NCBI RefSeq assembly: GCF_000482245.1
Contig: NZ_AWNH01000019.1
Span: forward strand, 32,499 to 75,712
DNA from: Leptolyngbya sp. Heron Island J
GTDB taxonomy: Bacteria; Cyanobacteriota; Cyanobacteriia; Phormidesmidales; Phormidesmidaceae
Length of the DNA stretch: 43,214 bases
Reading direction: 5' to 3'
In this document: positions 1 to 9,676 of the stretch, in pieces
Layout of the letters: each line of letters begins with the position of its first letter
Position numbering within the stretch: position 1 is the stretch's first letter
Notes under the pieces: model-generated
What the model saw: only the letters and a program-made list of their open reading frames with translations
The model's database searches: none
What the model was told of the DNA's origin: nothing
Translations under genes and position numbers: made by a program

Positions 1-431
1 TTTTACCAGGTGATTTGCAGCAGAAGGTCGATCCTTATTTGCGACCTTTGTATGATGCACTGCATGAGTTAATTGACCCAGAGCGAATTCCTGGTTTGAT
101 GGAACGCGGCATTATTGAGGTGGCTCCGCTGGCGTATATGCGTGGCCGAACCCTTAGTAATGCATTTGTAATCTTAGACGAGGCGCAAAATACAACGCCT
201 GCACAGATGAAAATGGTGCTGACGCGTTTGGGATTTAAGTCTCGAATGGTGGTTACAGGCGATATTACGCAAACGGATTTACCGAGTGAGCGGCAATCAG
301 GCCTATCGATGGCGATGAAGGTTCTGAGAGACGTTGATGGTATTGCATTTTCGGAATTGACTAAGGCTGATGTTGTGCGCCATCCTCTGGTGCAACGCAT
401 TGTGGCAGCCTATGAAAAATATGAGATGTAG
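1..431 (+). CDS. phoH: PhoH family P-loop ATPase, 3' part (5' cut by window edge)
   Basis: The frame is already open at base 3, reading [20 protein letters not shown], and ends at a TAG at 429-431, so only the C-terminal ~142 residues are present. The Walker B-like segment [17 protein letters not shown] and the following [10 protein letters not shown] are characteristic of PhoH/PhoL ATPases, cytoplasmic P-loop NTPases linked to RNA metabolism and, in some bacteria, phosphate stress. The Walker A half lies upstream of the window. A TTG at 15 could be mistaken for a start, but the conserved residues before it show that the gene begins earlier. Family assignment is firm; the physiological role in cyanobacteria is not known. 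Confidence 0.93.
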   Translation, partial: LPGDLQQKVDPYLRPLYDALHELIDPERIPGLMERGIIEVAPLAYMRGRTLSNAFVILDEAQNTTPAQMKMVLTRLGFKSRMVVTGDITQTDLPSERQSGLSMAMKVLRDVDGIAFSELTKADVVRHPLVQRIVAAYEKYEM

Positions 432-511
432 ATGGGATTCTCCATCTACGAGCTAGATGCTCTAAATTCTTTACATCTGGATGTTGGACGGTACTGAAGG
501 CAGCATTGATT

Positions 512-3500
512 ATGGCGATTCTCCATGGAAGTTGGCTCCCGACACAGCAGCGGTTTTTTGTGTGGGCTGAGACATGGCGCAGGCTGAAAACCTCTGACAG
601 TGAGTGGCGTGTTGAAGCTCATCCTTACTGTTTAACTAAGGATGAGTTTCCAGCGTTGCTGACGTCAGAAAGTCGTTGGGATTTGAGTGTATTGCTAGAG
701 CGCCTTCAGTCTCGTTGGTGTGAGCAAGTGCTGTCAGTGCCGACGGTACTGGAAGATGCTCAGCGATATCCTCAGCTGTCTGGACAGGCACAGAGTCTAG
801 AGGCAGCGACTGTACTCTATCCTTGGCGGGTGTCGGGAGTATTATTGCCTGCGGCGACGGCTCTCAAATTATTGACAGGGGTACCTTTGGGGGCTGGTTC
901 TGGTTTGGTTGGTGGGGATCTGCGCTACTGGTCGCATATGGCGCGTTGGAGTCTGGATTTAATGGCACGTGGCAAGTTTGTGCCTACGGTCAGTGCTGAT
1001 GGTAGCGGCGCGATCGCAACCTGGCAGTTATTACTCAACAGTGCGACTGATCAGGCTCGATTACGGCAGTTTTGCGATCTCATGCCTTTAGTTTGTCGGC
1101 TCTATCAACCCTGCAAACCGCAGCCTCATCAAGCCGCCACATCCAAAACCACCAAAAAGACTAAAACGACCAAAGCTAAATCTAATCAAAGATCAAGTAC
1201 AGACTCCACTAATCTGCCAGTGGTCGTTGATTTTCCAAAGCCCTCATCCCCGTTACTTCAAGAATTCCTGGGGAGCATAGTATCGGCTAAGGTGTGTGAG
1301 TTAGCGCAGATGCAACCCCTGCCTGCCACTGCTCCTCTTAGTAAAGACTTACCACTGCGTGAATGGATAGCCGCCCTGACCCAGGAGAAGAAAAAGCGAT
1401 TTGAATCTACACCAGCAGGGTTAGTTCGTCTCAATGAAGCCCTTAATACCTGGACAGCACCTCTACAAAACCTCACCGCTGATTCTCTAGATTCATTACA
1501 TGTGGGTTTTCGTCTGCTCCCTCCGCCCACGGGCGAACTGGATTGGACGTTGCACTATGGCTTAGAGGCATCTGACGATCAAAACTTTTGTCTTGATGCT
1601 CAAACTATCTGGCAGCACCCAGTGGATCAGCTAAACTACCGTGGGCGTACGGTGGAAGCTCCCCAAGAAAAGCTCTTGGCCGGTTTGGGAAGAGCTGCTC
1701 GTCTGTGTGAGCCCATTAAACAAACCTTGGGAGAGCCCTGTCCAAGAGCTTGCACCCTCGATCCGATTCAGGCTTTTGAATTTATCAAAGCCACGACGAA
1801 TCGTCTGCAGGATAATGGTTTTGGAGTAACTCTGCCGGAGAATCTGGTCGATCCGACTAAGACAAGTGCCAGCCGGTTAGGCTTAAGTGTTAAGGCGATG
1901 GCTCCTCCCCGCAAACAGCAACGCCTGGGGTTACAAAGTCTGCTCAATTTTGAGTGGGAACTTTCTATTGGGGGGCAAAATGTTAGTCAAAGCGAGTTTG
2001 AACAGTTAATTGCCCAGCAAACTCCTCTTGTAGAGGTTAACGGCCAGTGGGTAGAACTGCGTCCTCAAGATGTTAAAGCCGCGCAGTCTTTCTTTACGAG
2101 TCGCCAAACAAAAAATAAGCTGTCTGTCGAAGAAGTATTACGCATCAGCAGTGGTGATGGACAGCTGATTGATAAATTGCCCGTGGTGTCTTTTCAGGCA
2201 TCAGGCAAGCTAGACGAGCTGATTACAACCCTGACAACCGGTAACCAAAGCCTGGAAGAGATTGATGAACCTGATGGATTTGAGGGCAAGCTTCGTCCTT
2301 ACCAGGCACGAGGCGTTTCCTGGCTTTCATTTCTAGAGCAATGGGGCTTAGGAGCCTGTCTGGCCGATGATATGGGTTTGGGTAAAACCATTCAGCTCAT
2401 TGCTTTTCTGCTTAATCTCAAACAGCAGGATGTGTTATCTAAACCAGTCTTACTGATCTGCCCAACATCGGTGCTGAGTAACTGGCAGCGGGAAGTTAAG
2501 CGTTTTGGACCTGACCTCACAACGCTGGTTTACCACGGGGATAAACGCCCCAAGGGCATGACGTTTGTTAAGCAAGCTCGAGGAACAAATTTGATCATCA
2601 CGAGCTATACCCTGGCCCATCGTGACCTTAAAGAACTTAAGCGGGTGGAATGGCAAGGATTGGTGTTGGATGAAGCGCAGAATATTAAAAACTCGGATGC
2701 TAAACAATCCAAGGCTGTACGGGAGTTAGAAAGCGATTTTCGTATTGCTTTAACCGGTACTCCAGTGGAGAATCGGTTGTCTGAACTGTGGTCCATCATG
2801 GATTTTCTGAATCCCAATTATTTAGGCCCCAAAAACTTCTTTCAGCGGCGCTTTGCCACCCCAATTGAGCGTTATGGTGATACCGATTCGCTACGGACCC
2901 TGCGAGGTTTGGTCCAACCCTTTATCCTCAGACGTTTGAAGACGGATCGCAGCATTATTCAAGACTTGCCTGAAAAACAGGAAATGACAGTGTTCTGTGG
3001 ACTGTCTGCTGAACAAGCGAGACTGTATCAAAAAGCTGTGGATGAGGCCTTAGTTGATATTGATGAGGCAGACGGTGTTAAGCGGCGGGGCATGATTTTA
3101 GGCTTGCTGGTCAAACTTAAGCAGATCTGTAATCATCCCGCTCAATATCTCAAACAGGCATCTCTAGGTAAACAGCGCCGTTCTGCTAAGCTGCAGCGTC
3201 TGAACGAGATGCTTGAAGAAGTGATCTCGGAAGGTGATCGAGCCCTAATTTTTACCCAATTTGCTGAATGGGGAAATCTGCTCCAGATGCACTTAAAAGA
3301 GTATCTGGGCGAGGAGGCTCTATTTCTCTACGGCAGTACCTCTCAGCCTGCTCGTGAAGCTATGGTGGATCGCTTCCAGCAAGATCCTAACGGACCAAAA
3401 CTATTTATTCTTTCCCTCAAGGCTGGTGGTGTCGGTCTTAATCTGACCCGTGCCAACCATGTATTCCACTTTGATCGCTGGTGGAACCCGGCTGTGGAAA

Positions 3501-3730
3501 ATCAAGCGACTGATCGCGCCTTTCGGATTGGGCAAACCCGCAATGTCCAGGTACATAAGTTTGTGTGCAGCGGCACTTTGGAGGAGCGCATTAACGACAT
3601 GATCGAAAATAAAAAGGCTCTGGCCGAGCAGGTTGTAGGTGCTGGTGAACAGTGGTTAACGGAACTAGATACAGATCAGTTGCGAGAGCTGTTGCTACTC
3701 GATCGCAAAGCCGTGATTGACGAAAGCTGA
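512..3730 (+). CDS. SNF2/RapA-type DEAD/DEAH-box helicase
   Basis: This is a protein of about 1072 residues. The first 550 or so residues form the SNF2-associated region usual in bacterial members and include a lysine/threonine-rich linker near 1140-1200. The SNF2 ATPase core follows: motif I DDMGLGKT (about residues 618-625), motif II DEAQ (about 720), and helicase motifs V/VI in the C-terminal lobe (SLKAGGVGLNLT, ATDRAFRIGQ). Such proteins translocate on duplex DNA to remodel protein-DNA complexes or recycle RNA polymerase. The ATG at 512 is preferred over an in-frame TTG at 506. The gene follows phoH by about 80 bp and may be co-transcribed with it. Family certain, cellular target unknown. 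Confidence 0.93.
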   Translation: MAILHGSWLPTQQRFFVWAETWRRLKTSDSEWRVEAHPYCLTKDEFPALLTSESRWDLSVLLERLQSRWCEQVLSVPTVLEDAQRYPQLSGQAQSLEAATVLYPWRVSGVLLPAATALKLLTGVPLGAGSGLVGGDLRYWSHMARWSLDLMARGKFVPTVSADGSGAIATWQLLLNSATDQARLRQFCDLMPLVCRLYQPCKPQPHQAATSKTTKKTKTTKAKSNQRSSTDSTNLPVVVDFPKPSSPLLQEFLGSIVSAKVCELAQMQPLPATAPLSKDLPLREWIAALTQEKKKRFESTPAGLVRLNEALNTWTAPLQNLTADSLDSLHVGFRLLPPPTGELDWTLHYGLEASDDQNFCLDAQTIWQHPVDQLNYRGRTVEAPQEKLLAGLGRAARLCEPIKQTLGEPCPRACTLDPIQAFEFIKATTNRLQDNGFGVTLPENLVDPTKTSASRLGLSVKAMAPPRKQQRLGLQSLLNFEWELSIGGQNVSQSEFEQLIAQQTPLVEVNGQWVELRPQDVKAAQSFFTSRQTKNKLSVEEVLRISSGDGQLIDKLPVVSFQASGKLDELITTLTTGNQSLEEIDEPDGFEGKLRPYQARGVSWLSFLEQWGLGACLADDMGLGKTIQLIAFLLNLKQQDVLSKPVLLICPTSVLSNWQREVKRFGPDLTTLVYHGDKRPKGMTFVKQARGTNLIITSYTLAHRDLKELKRVEWQGLVLDEAQNIKNSDAKQSKAVRELESDFRIALTGTPVENRLSELWSIMDFLNPNYLGPKNFFQRRFATPIERYGDTDSLRTLRGLVQPFILRRLKTDRSIIQDLPEKQEMTVFCGLSAEQARLYQKAVDEALVDIDEADGVKRRGMILGLLVKLKQICNHPAQYLKQASLGKQRRSAKLQRLNEMLEEVISEGDRALIFTQFAEWGNLLQMHLKEYLGEEALFLYGSTSQPAREAMVDRFQQDPNGPKLFILSLKAGGVGLNLTRANHVFHFDRWWNPAVENQATDRAFRIGQTRNVQVHKFVCSGTLEERINDMIENKKALAEQVVGAGEQWLTELDTDQLRELLLLDRKAVIDES

Positions 3731-4235
3731 TTTAATGCATGGGGCCAGCTAGTTTAACTGGCTATACGTAAAGTAAATGTAATCAAACCACTGATGCGTA
3801 TAAACTTCTGGTGAGATTTTGGATACGTTTGCTTGCTCCCTGGGCGTTGTGGAGGTTCTCAAAAATCTTGCTATCCATCGTAATTCAGTGTTTTGAGGGC
3901 TACATACGTCAGGATTTTTCCAATAAAACTGTGCCACTGAAAAACCTGGACTAATCCTGATCAGGCTGTTTGACAGCGGTTGATATTTAGTTAGATATGG
4001 CCCTCGACGCAATCTTAGATGTTGCCGATCGGGAATAGCCTTGCTGAGTGATGTAGATCTCAGAGTCACCTTGATGTGAGTCACTTGGGGTTTACCACCG
4101 TCACTCTACGCTAAGTATGGGTGCGTCAGTCTAGCTCACAAGGTTCACACTCGTGCTTGGAGCAAATTCCCAATTTTGCGGTTGTTTACCGCTCTATTGG
4201 CTCGGGCACACTACATCTACGAGGGCTAGACGGCC
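3731..4235. other. Intergenic region upstream of the sigma factor gene
   Basis: About 500 bp without a convincing gene. A minus-strand open frame at 3749-4084 begins only at a GTG and its product resembles no family I know. The segment probably holds the promoter and leader of the sigma factor gene downstream; I see no clear hairpin terminator after the helicase gene. Confidence 0.5.
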
Positions 4236-5540
4236 TTGACTGTTCTTAAAGCTACACCGCCCATGGTTATGGATGCAACGTCTTATCAAACCACTGCAGA
4301 TGCTGATTTGACAGCCCCCAGCTCTGTTGCTCTCGCTACTACCGATCCTGTGAAGGAAGAGCCTAGCGATACTGATATTAAAATGCTGCTGTCGAAGGAT
4401 GATGATGGCGCTGTAGATAATTTAGACGTTGATAAATTAGCGGTTGCCCCCGGACGCCGTACAACTGATTTGGTTCGTCTCTATCTACAAGAAATTGGAC
4501 GCGTACGTCTGCTAGAGCGAGACGAGGAAGTAGCTGAAGCTCAGCTGGTCCAAAGCTATATGAGTCTTTTAGAGCAGCGTAAAGAAGCGGCTGCGGCTGA
4601 AAGTGGAATTTTAGCGACCTATGAACTGCTGTTGGAAACTCGCGATCGCATGGCGGCTCAATTGGGTCATCGTCCTTCTCTAGAGCGCTTAGCTAAAGAG
4701 TGTGACATTGCGTCTGCCGATTTGAAGCCAACCTTGCAGGCGGGTAAACGTCAGTGGGCTGAGCTAGTTGGCATGTCTGTTCAAGCGCTAGACGAAGCGT
4801 GTCATGAAGGAATTCGCGCCAAAGAGCACATGATTAAGGCGAACCTGCGCCTGGTTGTGTCGGTGGCTAAAAAGTATCAAAATCGAGGTCTGGAGCTTCT
4901 AGACTTAATTCAGGAAGGTACTTTAGGCTTGGAGCGTGCGGTTGAGAAGTTTGATCCCACTAAGGGCTATCGATTTAGCACCTATGCTTATTGGTGGATT
5001 CGCCAGGGCATTACTCGGGCGATCGCAACCCAGAGCCGCACGATTCGTCTGCCGGTTCATATCACCGAAAAGCTCAATAAAATCAAGAAAGCTCAACGCA
5101 AGATCTCCCAAACCAAAGGGCGAACAGCCACTGTGGAAGATATCGCTCGCGAGCTAAAGATGACCGCACCTCAAGTGCGTGAGGTGCTTCTCAAGGTGCC
5201 CCGATCTATTTCCCTAGAGACCAAAGTTGGTAAAGAGCGGGATACAGAACTGGGCGACCTTCTAGAGACTGATGCCTTATCTCCTGAAGAGCTGGCGGTT
5301 CGTGATGCTCTGCGTCGTGATTTACATCAGCTTCTAGCTGACTTGACCACACGTGAGCAAGAAGTCATTCGTCTAAGATTTGGTTTGGGCGATGGTGTGC
5401 CTTACTCCTTAGCTGAGATTGGTCGCACCTTGGAACTATCTCGAGAGCGAGTTCGCCAAATTGAATCTAAGGCACTGCAAAAACTGCGTCAGCCTAAGCG
5501 ACGCAATCGTATTCGTGATTATCTAGAAGCCTTGAGCTAG
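4236..5540 (+). CDS. sigC: Group 2 RNA polymerase sigma factor, SigC-like
   Basis: A 434-residue sigma-70 family protein that directs RNA polymerase to promoters. Region 1.2 begins at RRTTDLVRLYLQEIGRVRLL; region 2 contains LDLIQEGTLGLERAVEKFD and YAYWWIRQGITRAI; region 3 follows; region 4 ends in the helix-turn-helix SLAEIGRTLELSRERVRQIE. The RRTTDLVRLYLQEIGRVRLL signature and the acidic variable N-terminus fit the SigC branch of cyanobacterial group 2 factors better than the primary factor SigA. The start is uncertain: TTG at 4236 has a GAGGG 10 bases upstream, while ATGs at 4263 and 4269 lack one. In other cyanobacteria SigC serves stationary-phase, heat or nitrogen/carbon responses; that role is inferred. 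Confidence 0.85.
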   Translation: MTVLKATPPMVMDATSYQTTADADLTAPSSVALATTDPVKEEPSDTDIKMLLSKDDDGAVDNLDVDKLAVAPGRRTTDLVRLYLQEIGRVRLLERDEEVAEAQLVQSYMSLLEQRKEAAAAESGILATYELLLETRDRMAAQLGHRPSLERLAKECDIASADLKPTLQAGKRQWAELVGMSVQALDEACHEGIRAKEHMIKANLRLVVSVAKKYQNRGLELLDLIQEGTLGLERAVEKFDPTKGYRFSTYAYWWIRQGITRAIATQSRTIRLPVHITEKLNKIKKAQRKISQTKGRTATVEDIARELKMTAPQVREVLLKVPRSISLETKVGKERDTELGDLLETDALSPEELAVRDALRRDLHQLLADLTTREQEVIRLRFGLGDGVPYSLAEIGRTLELSRERVRQIESKALQKLRQPKRRNRIRDYLEALS

Positions 5541-5583
5541 TCTCTGTCTGCGAGAGGCGTTTCTCCATACAGCACGTTTTTGA

Positions 5584-5613
5584 GCCGGTGATGTTTACAT
5601 CACCGGCTTTTTT
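5584..5613 (+). terminator. Rho-independent terminator of the sigma factor gene
   Basis: A perfect 10-bp stem, GCCGGTGATG (5584-5593) with CATCACCGGC (5598-5607), closes a TTTA loop and is followed by six T residues. It lies 43 bp after the sigma factor stop codon. Confidence 0.93.
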
Positions 5614-5802
5614 CCGAATAGATATTTTCTTGATAGATGTTGGTACTCTAAGACGGATGTTTTGGGGTTTGGGCGCTGATTGCAAGCGTTACAAACGCGT
5701 ATAACCCTTTCCAGGTAAAGACCTAAGAGTTTCATTAAGTGGAACCCTTGCCTGAAATTGCCAGTCCGATTCATTAAATCTAGTTAACTGCGATCGCAAA
5801 TT

Positions 5803-8427
5803 ATGGCTATTTTTTACGTTCAAGCGAATGCGCCTAATACCAACAATGGTGATTCTTGGGGAACGGCCACTAGTTTGCAGACAGCCTTGGCAAGCGCTAA
5901 TGCTGGAGACGAGATTTGGTTAGCTCAAGGGACCTATAGTCCCGGAAATAACCCTGCGGATACCTTTACCGTCAATCAAGCCGTTCAACTTTATGGTGGT
6001 TTTGATGGTACCGAAGCCACCCGTAACCAGCGGGATTGGCAGGCTAATCAAACAATTATTGATGGTAATGGCGACAATAATACGGTTGTCACCGCCCAGA
6101 GCACTGCGAATGAGGCGCTAATTGACGGTGTCATTATTCAAGGAGGAGATGCCGTTGACGATGGTGGGGGTGTCTACAATCAAGGGGGTGGCAAGCTAAG
6201 ACTACAGAACACAATTATTCGCGATAACCAGGCTGCAGATGATGGTGGTGGGATTCGCAATAATGGTGAGTTAGTCATTATCAATAGTAGTGTCATCAAC
6301 AATACATCCATTGGCACTACAACCACGAGCGGTGGTGGTGGCCTTTTAAATGCCTCTGGTGCATCCGTCACGATTATTAACAGCACTTTCAGTGGCAACA
6401 CGGCACGTAATGGTGGTGGCGTTCGTAACGACGGCATTCTAGATTTAACGAATAGTACCCTCAGCGGTAATATTGCTTCCGAAAGCGGTGGTGGTCTTTC
6501 AAATACCGTTAATGTGGTAGCGCCAGGGATCGTGATCGGTCGTGCAACGGCTACTATTGCCAATAGCACTATTACTAATAATGAGTCTCAAAATGTTAGT
6601 GCACAGCCGAATAATACGGGTGGTGGCGTCGCAAATTTTGGTGTTGTAACAGTCACTAACAGTATTATTGCGGCCAATGTTGATAATGATGACATCGTTG
6701 ACATCAACTTCTTTATTGGTGCTGGTTCCACTACAACGGCTGGTAATAACCTGATTGGCAATGGCGATTCCACGCCTGGCCTGACTAACGGTAGTAATGG
6801 TGATCAGGTAGGTAGTGCTGTCACTCCCCTTGATCCACAGTTGGACACCTTGCAAGCCAACGGTGGCTTTACTCAAACCCATGCTCCATTAGTGGGTAGT
6901 CCAGTCATTGATGCCGGTACTGCCGGTACTGTTCCTGCCGATGCGTTTGACCTAGATGATGATGGCAATGTTGCAGAGGCTATTTCCGTTGACCAGCGAG
7001 GTGTTCCGTTTGCTCGATCAGTCGGCACTACGGTGGATATTGGCGCTGTAGAAGGTTCAGTTGCGCCTGTCGGTATTACAATTACGCCAACCACAGGTCT
7101 TGTGACGACAGAGGCAGGCGCAACCGCCACCTTTACAGCAGTCCTGACCAGTCAACCGAGTGATGTGGTCAGCTTAACTTTCACGAGTAATGATCCTACT
7201 GAAGGGACGGTTATCCCTAACATTACGTTTTCTACAGCTAATTGGGACCAACCCCAAACAGTCACCATTACTGGCGTTGATGACACCGATGATGATGGCG
7301 ATGTTGCTTATATCATCAATACCGATGTGACTAGTACAGATACTCGCTATAGTGCTTTGGTGCCAACGGCAGTAGCTGTCACCAATCAGGATAATGATAC
7401 GTCTTCGGGTGGTCCTGGTAGTTCTAGTAGTTTGACTTCCCAAGATGAACGACTGCTTGTCGGTGGCACTGGCGATGTATCTGTTGAAATTTCCATTAGT
7501 CAAAATGCATCTGAGCAGGTCAGAGAGATCATTGTGTTTGCCACAGATACCAGTGGTGCAGTCAATGGTTTGACCGCCAGTGATGCTGGCTACTTAGAGG
7601 CTGTGCTAGATGCGGCGCAAGTTGTTTTTTCTACTCTAGAAGCAGGAGATATTGCAGACTTTGAACCCCAAAAAACGCTTACCGTAGCGGCTGGTAGCAT
7701 TCTGAAATTTGCCATTATCGATGACGGTAGCTTAGATAGTTTGCGCCGTGGCACGGGCGGCACGATTAACATCACAGGGCTCGATGGCCAGACAGATGTG
7801 GTCGAATTACAGGCCTTGAGTGATGGTTCTATTCAGGCAGGGTTTCGCCAGGGGCAAAGCGGAACATTTGATCAAATAGTGATTAATACCATAGCTGTGG
7901 AGGAGACTTTGCCCATTGGTGCAGGTCTGCAAGGTCTGAGTAATGACTCTGAACTCATTGATTTACGATCTCAGACAGGGACGTTAACAGCCACCATTGA
8001 TATTTACCGTGAAGCCGCATTAGATAATGTGGTCGGTCTGTTTGTTGTGGAAAATGAACAAGGTCAAGTCCGTGATGCTCTGGGGATATTACTCAGCCCT
8101 GGCGATGAGGGCTATGGTGCAGCAGCCTTAGCTCAAAGGGTTAACTTAGAGTTAACCGGCACCAATGGCGAGGCCACACGCTATACCAGTGAGATTCTAG
8201 GTGGGCAGCTTTTATCTACCTTTTTAGTCGTGGATGGCACTGTTGCTGACTTACTAGATAGCGATGTGAGTAATGATCCAGCTATCTACTTTACGCATAT
8301 TGCCGGTAATAGCGATGGGGCAGACCACGTCAGGCTTCTAGGCAACAACGCCTTTGGTTTTGAAGATTTGCCGGGTGGCGGTGATATGGACTTTGATGAT
8401 TTGGTTATGCAAGTTCAGTTTGCCTGA
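5803..8427 (+). CDS. Secreted beta-helix adhesin-like protein with DUF4114 C-terminus
   Basis: An 874-residue, acidic, Asn/Gly/Thr-rich protein with no N-terminal signal peptide. Residues 1-410 read as a right-handed parallel beta-helix: repeated strands such as GGGVYNQGGGKLRLQNTIIRDN, then a DxGAVE end motif. A beta-sandwich repeat follows (about 420-530; TTGLVTTEAGATATFTAVL, WDQPQTVTITGVDD). The end matches DUF4114 (FGFEDLPGGGDMDFDDLVMQVQF), an Asp-rich, calcium-type motif found at the C-termini of large cyanobacterial exoproteins. Lack of a signal peptide plus this tail suggests type I export, but no transporter genes are adjacent. No Shine-Dalgarno precedes the ATG; a HIP1 site lies just upstream. 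Confidence 0.82.
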   Translation: MAIFYVQANAPNTNNGDSWGTATSLQTALASANAGDEIWLAQGTYSPGNNPADTFTVNQAVQLYGGFDGTEATRNQRDWQANQTIIDGNGDNNTVVTAQSTANEALIDGVIIQGGDAVDDGGGVYNQGGGKLRLQNTIIRDNQAADDGGGIRNNGELVIINSSVINNTSIGTTTTSGGGGLLNASGASVTIINSTFSGNTARNGGGVRNDGILDLTNSTLSGNIASESGGGLSNTVNVVAPGIVIGRATATIANSTITNNESQNVSAQPNNTGGGVANFGVVTVTNSIIAANVDNDDIVDINFFIGAGSTTTAGNNLIGNGDSTPGLTNGSNGDQVGSAVTPLDPQLDTLQANGGFTQTHAPLVGSPVIDAGTAGTVPADAFDLDDDGNVAEAISVDQRGVPFARSVGTTVDIGAVEGSVAPVGITITPTTGLVTTEAGATATFTAVLTSQPSDVVSLTFTSNDPTEGTVIPNITFSTANWDQPQTVTITGVDDTDDDGDVAYIINTDVTSTDTRYSALVPTAVAVTNQDNDTSSGGPGSSSSLTSQDERLLVGGTGDVSVEISISQNASEQVREIIVFATDTSGAVNGLTASDAGYLEAVLDAAQVVFSTLEAGDIADFEPQKTLTVAAGSILKFAIIDDGSLDSLRRGTGGTINITGLDGQTDVVELQALSDGSIQAGFRQGQSGTFDQIVINTIAVEETLPIGAGLQGLSNDSELIDLRSQTGTLTATIDIYREAALDNVVGLFVVENEQGQVRDALGILLSPGDEGYGAAALAQRVNLELTGTNGEATRYTSEILGGQLLSTFLVVDGTVADLLDSDVSNDPAIYFTHIAGNSDGADHVRLLGNNAFGFEDLPGGGDMDFDDLVMQVQFA

Positions 8428-8460
8428 TATTCTGCCGTCATCCTATCTACAATAAAAAAT

Positions 8461-8491
8461 AAAAAAGCCAGCAGCTACAACAGCTGCTGGC
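8461..8491 (-). terminator. Rho-independent terminator for the small minus-strand gene
   Basis: A perfect 10-bp stem, GCCAGCAGCT (8467-8476) with AGCTGCTGGC (8482-8491), loop ACAAC. On the minus strand it is followed by a run of six T residues (the A run at 8461-8466), so it serves leftward transcripts. It lies about 40 bp after the stop of the 54-codon gene and confirms that a leftward transcription unit exists here. Confidence 0.88.
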
Positions 8492-8533
8492 TGGACAGGA
8501 GCAATCGCTGGAACAGGAAATCACATTTTCTCG

Positions 8534-8698
8534 CTAGCAGAGATGATCAATAAGTACAGCGACAGTGGAAGCAAAGGCTGTAATGCCGAGCCCGACAAAG
8601 GGATTTTGACCTTGGCTCACGGCAAATGAGGTAATGATGCCTGCACCGAGAGCGGCAATCATAAATGCACCTAACCAATCTTTCTGGGCGTTGTACAT
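8534..8698 (-). CDS. Small single-pass membrane protein, 54 aa
   Basis: An ATG at 8698-8696 opens a 54-codon frame ending in TAG at 8536-8534. The product begins MYNAQKDWLGAFMIAALGAG, continues with an alternating hydrophobic/small-residue stretch (about residues 10-26) and a second hydrophobic segment (35-50), and ends IDHLC. This composition suits a thylakoid or plasma-membrane microprotein. The leftward terminator just downstream (8461-8491) supports it as a real monocistronic gene. I do not recognise the family. Confidence 0.72.
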   Translation of the reverse strand: MYNAQKDWLGAFMIAALGAGIITSFAVSQGQNPFVGLGITAFASTVAVLIDHLC

Positions 8699-8832
8699 AG
8701 GGCGCAGCTAGAGAAGAACTGAACGACTGAGATCAAGCTATCACCACGCTCTAGCCTGCATAAAGTGAAGCGTACATTCTGTAATCAAGATTTAGGGTCA
8801 GAGATGTTTTGTTACAAACTCTCGACACTGTA

Positions 8833-9465
8833 CTACGTACAGACTGTTCTGACTGCTGTGATTAGTTGGCGCACTTTTGCTAAATCCTTATGGCCAGGGG
8901 TGGTTTCTACGCCACTGGATAAATCGATGCCATCGGGTGACAGCAGCGATAGAGCTTTGGCTACATTATCAGGACGCAGTCCGCCAGCTAAAAACCAAGG
9001 TTTTGGCGGATGAAAAGTTTGTAAGGCTTGCCAGTCTAAGGTGTGGCCGGTACCGCCTAGCTGTTGAGGGTGGTAGGCATCCAGTAAAAAGGTGTCAACG
9101 TAGGGGGCATAGTGGTTGACTTGTGCGAGATCCTGAGAATTTCGAATCCGCAGAGCTTTAATCAGTTCTACCTGGGGCATGGCCAACCGAATTTGCTGAC
9201 ATTCGGTCGGGGACTCTTGACCATGCAGCTGTACGCCGCTAAGTTGACCAATGGTTACGGTTTGCTTGATGAGGTCGAGGGAGGCATTGGCAAAGATGCC
9301 AATGCGGTCAACTGGCGGCAGGGCCTGGACAATGGTACGAATTGTCTCTGGGGTGACATACCGTGGAGATTGTTTGACACAAATAAAACCGAGTACAGTG
9401 GCTCCCATGGTTGCGATCGCAACAGCCTGGTCTACTTGAGTGAGGCCACAGATTTTAATCCGCAT
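8833..9465 (-). CDS. trpF: Phosphoribosylanthranilate isomerase
   Basis: A 210-residue TIM-barrel enzyme of tryptophan synthesis that converts phosphoribosylanthranilate to the carboxyphenylamino-deoxyribulose phosphate. The N-terminal [10 protein letters not shown] carries the catalytic Cys, and [17 protein letters not shown] carries the general-acid Asp. [11 protein letters not shown] and [16 protein letters not shown] form the phosphate-binding loops. Length is normal. It stands alone, away from other trp genes, as is usual in cyanobacteria. The ATG at 9465 is supported by the conserved N-terminus. Confidence 0.96.
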   Translation of the reverse strand: MRIKICGLTQVDQAVAIATMGATVLGFICVKQSPRYVTPETIRTIVQALPPVDRIGIFANASLDLIKQTVTIGQLSGVQLHGQESPTECQQIRLAMPQVELIKALRIRNSQDLAQVNHYAPYVDTFLLDAYHPQQLGGTGHTLDWQALQTFHPPKPWFLAGGLRPDNVAKALSLLSPDGIDLSSGVETTPGHKDLAKVRQLITAVRTVCT

Positions 9466-9676
9466 AGATAAAGATTCGGAAATCCAGTAACGCTATTGGT
9501 AAAGCCTCTCACTAAAATAAAGGCAGTTCTTGGAATTTGGGTAATTCGTAGTCTAAATCACATTCAGCCTCGGGGGTTTCCCTGGCAAAACCTGACACTT
9601 TTGGCTCAGTTATTTTATTAAGACCGTTCTTTAAATCCTCTTCCTGGGTCCCTAGGCATATCAAAGGTATATCACT

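Noticed and set aside
3749-4084. Minus-strand open frame of 111 codons upstream of the sigma factor gene
   Set aside because: It starts only at a GTG, has no recognisable domain, and lies in the region expected to hold the promoter and leader of the sigma factor gene.
6180-6882. Long minus-strand frames opposite the beta-helix gene
   Set aside because: They mirror the repetitive, biased codons of the beta-helix repeats and give low-complexity, repetitive products.
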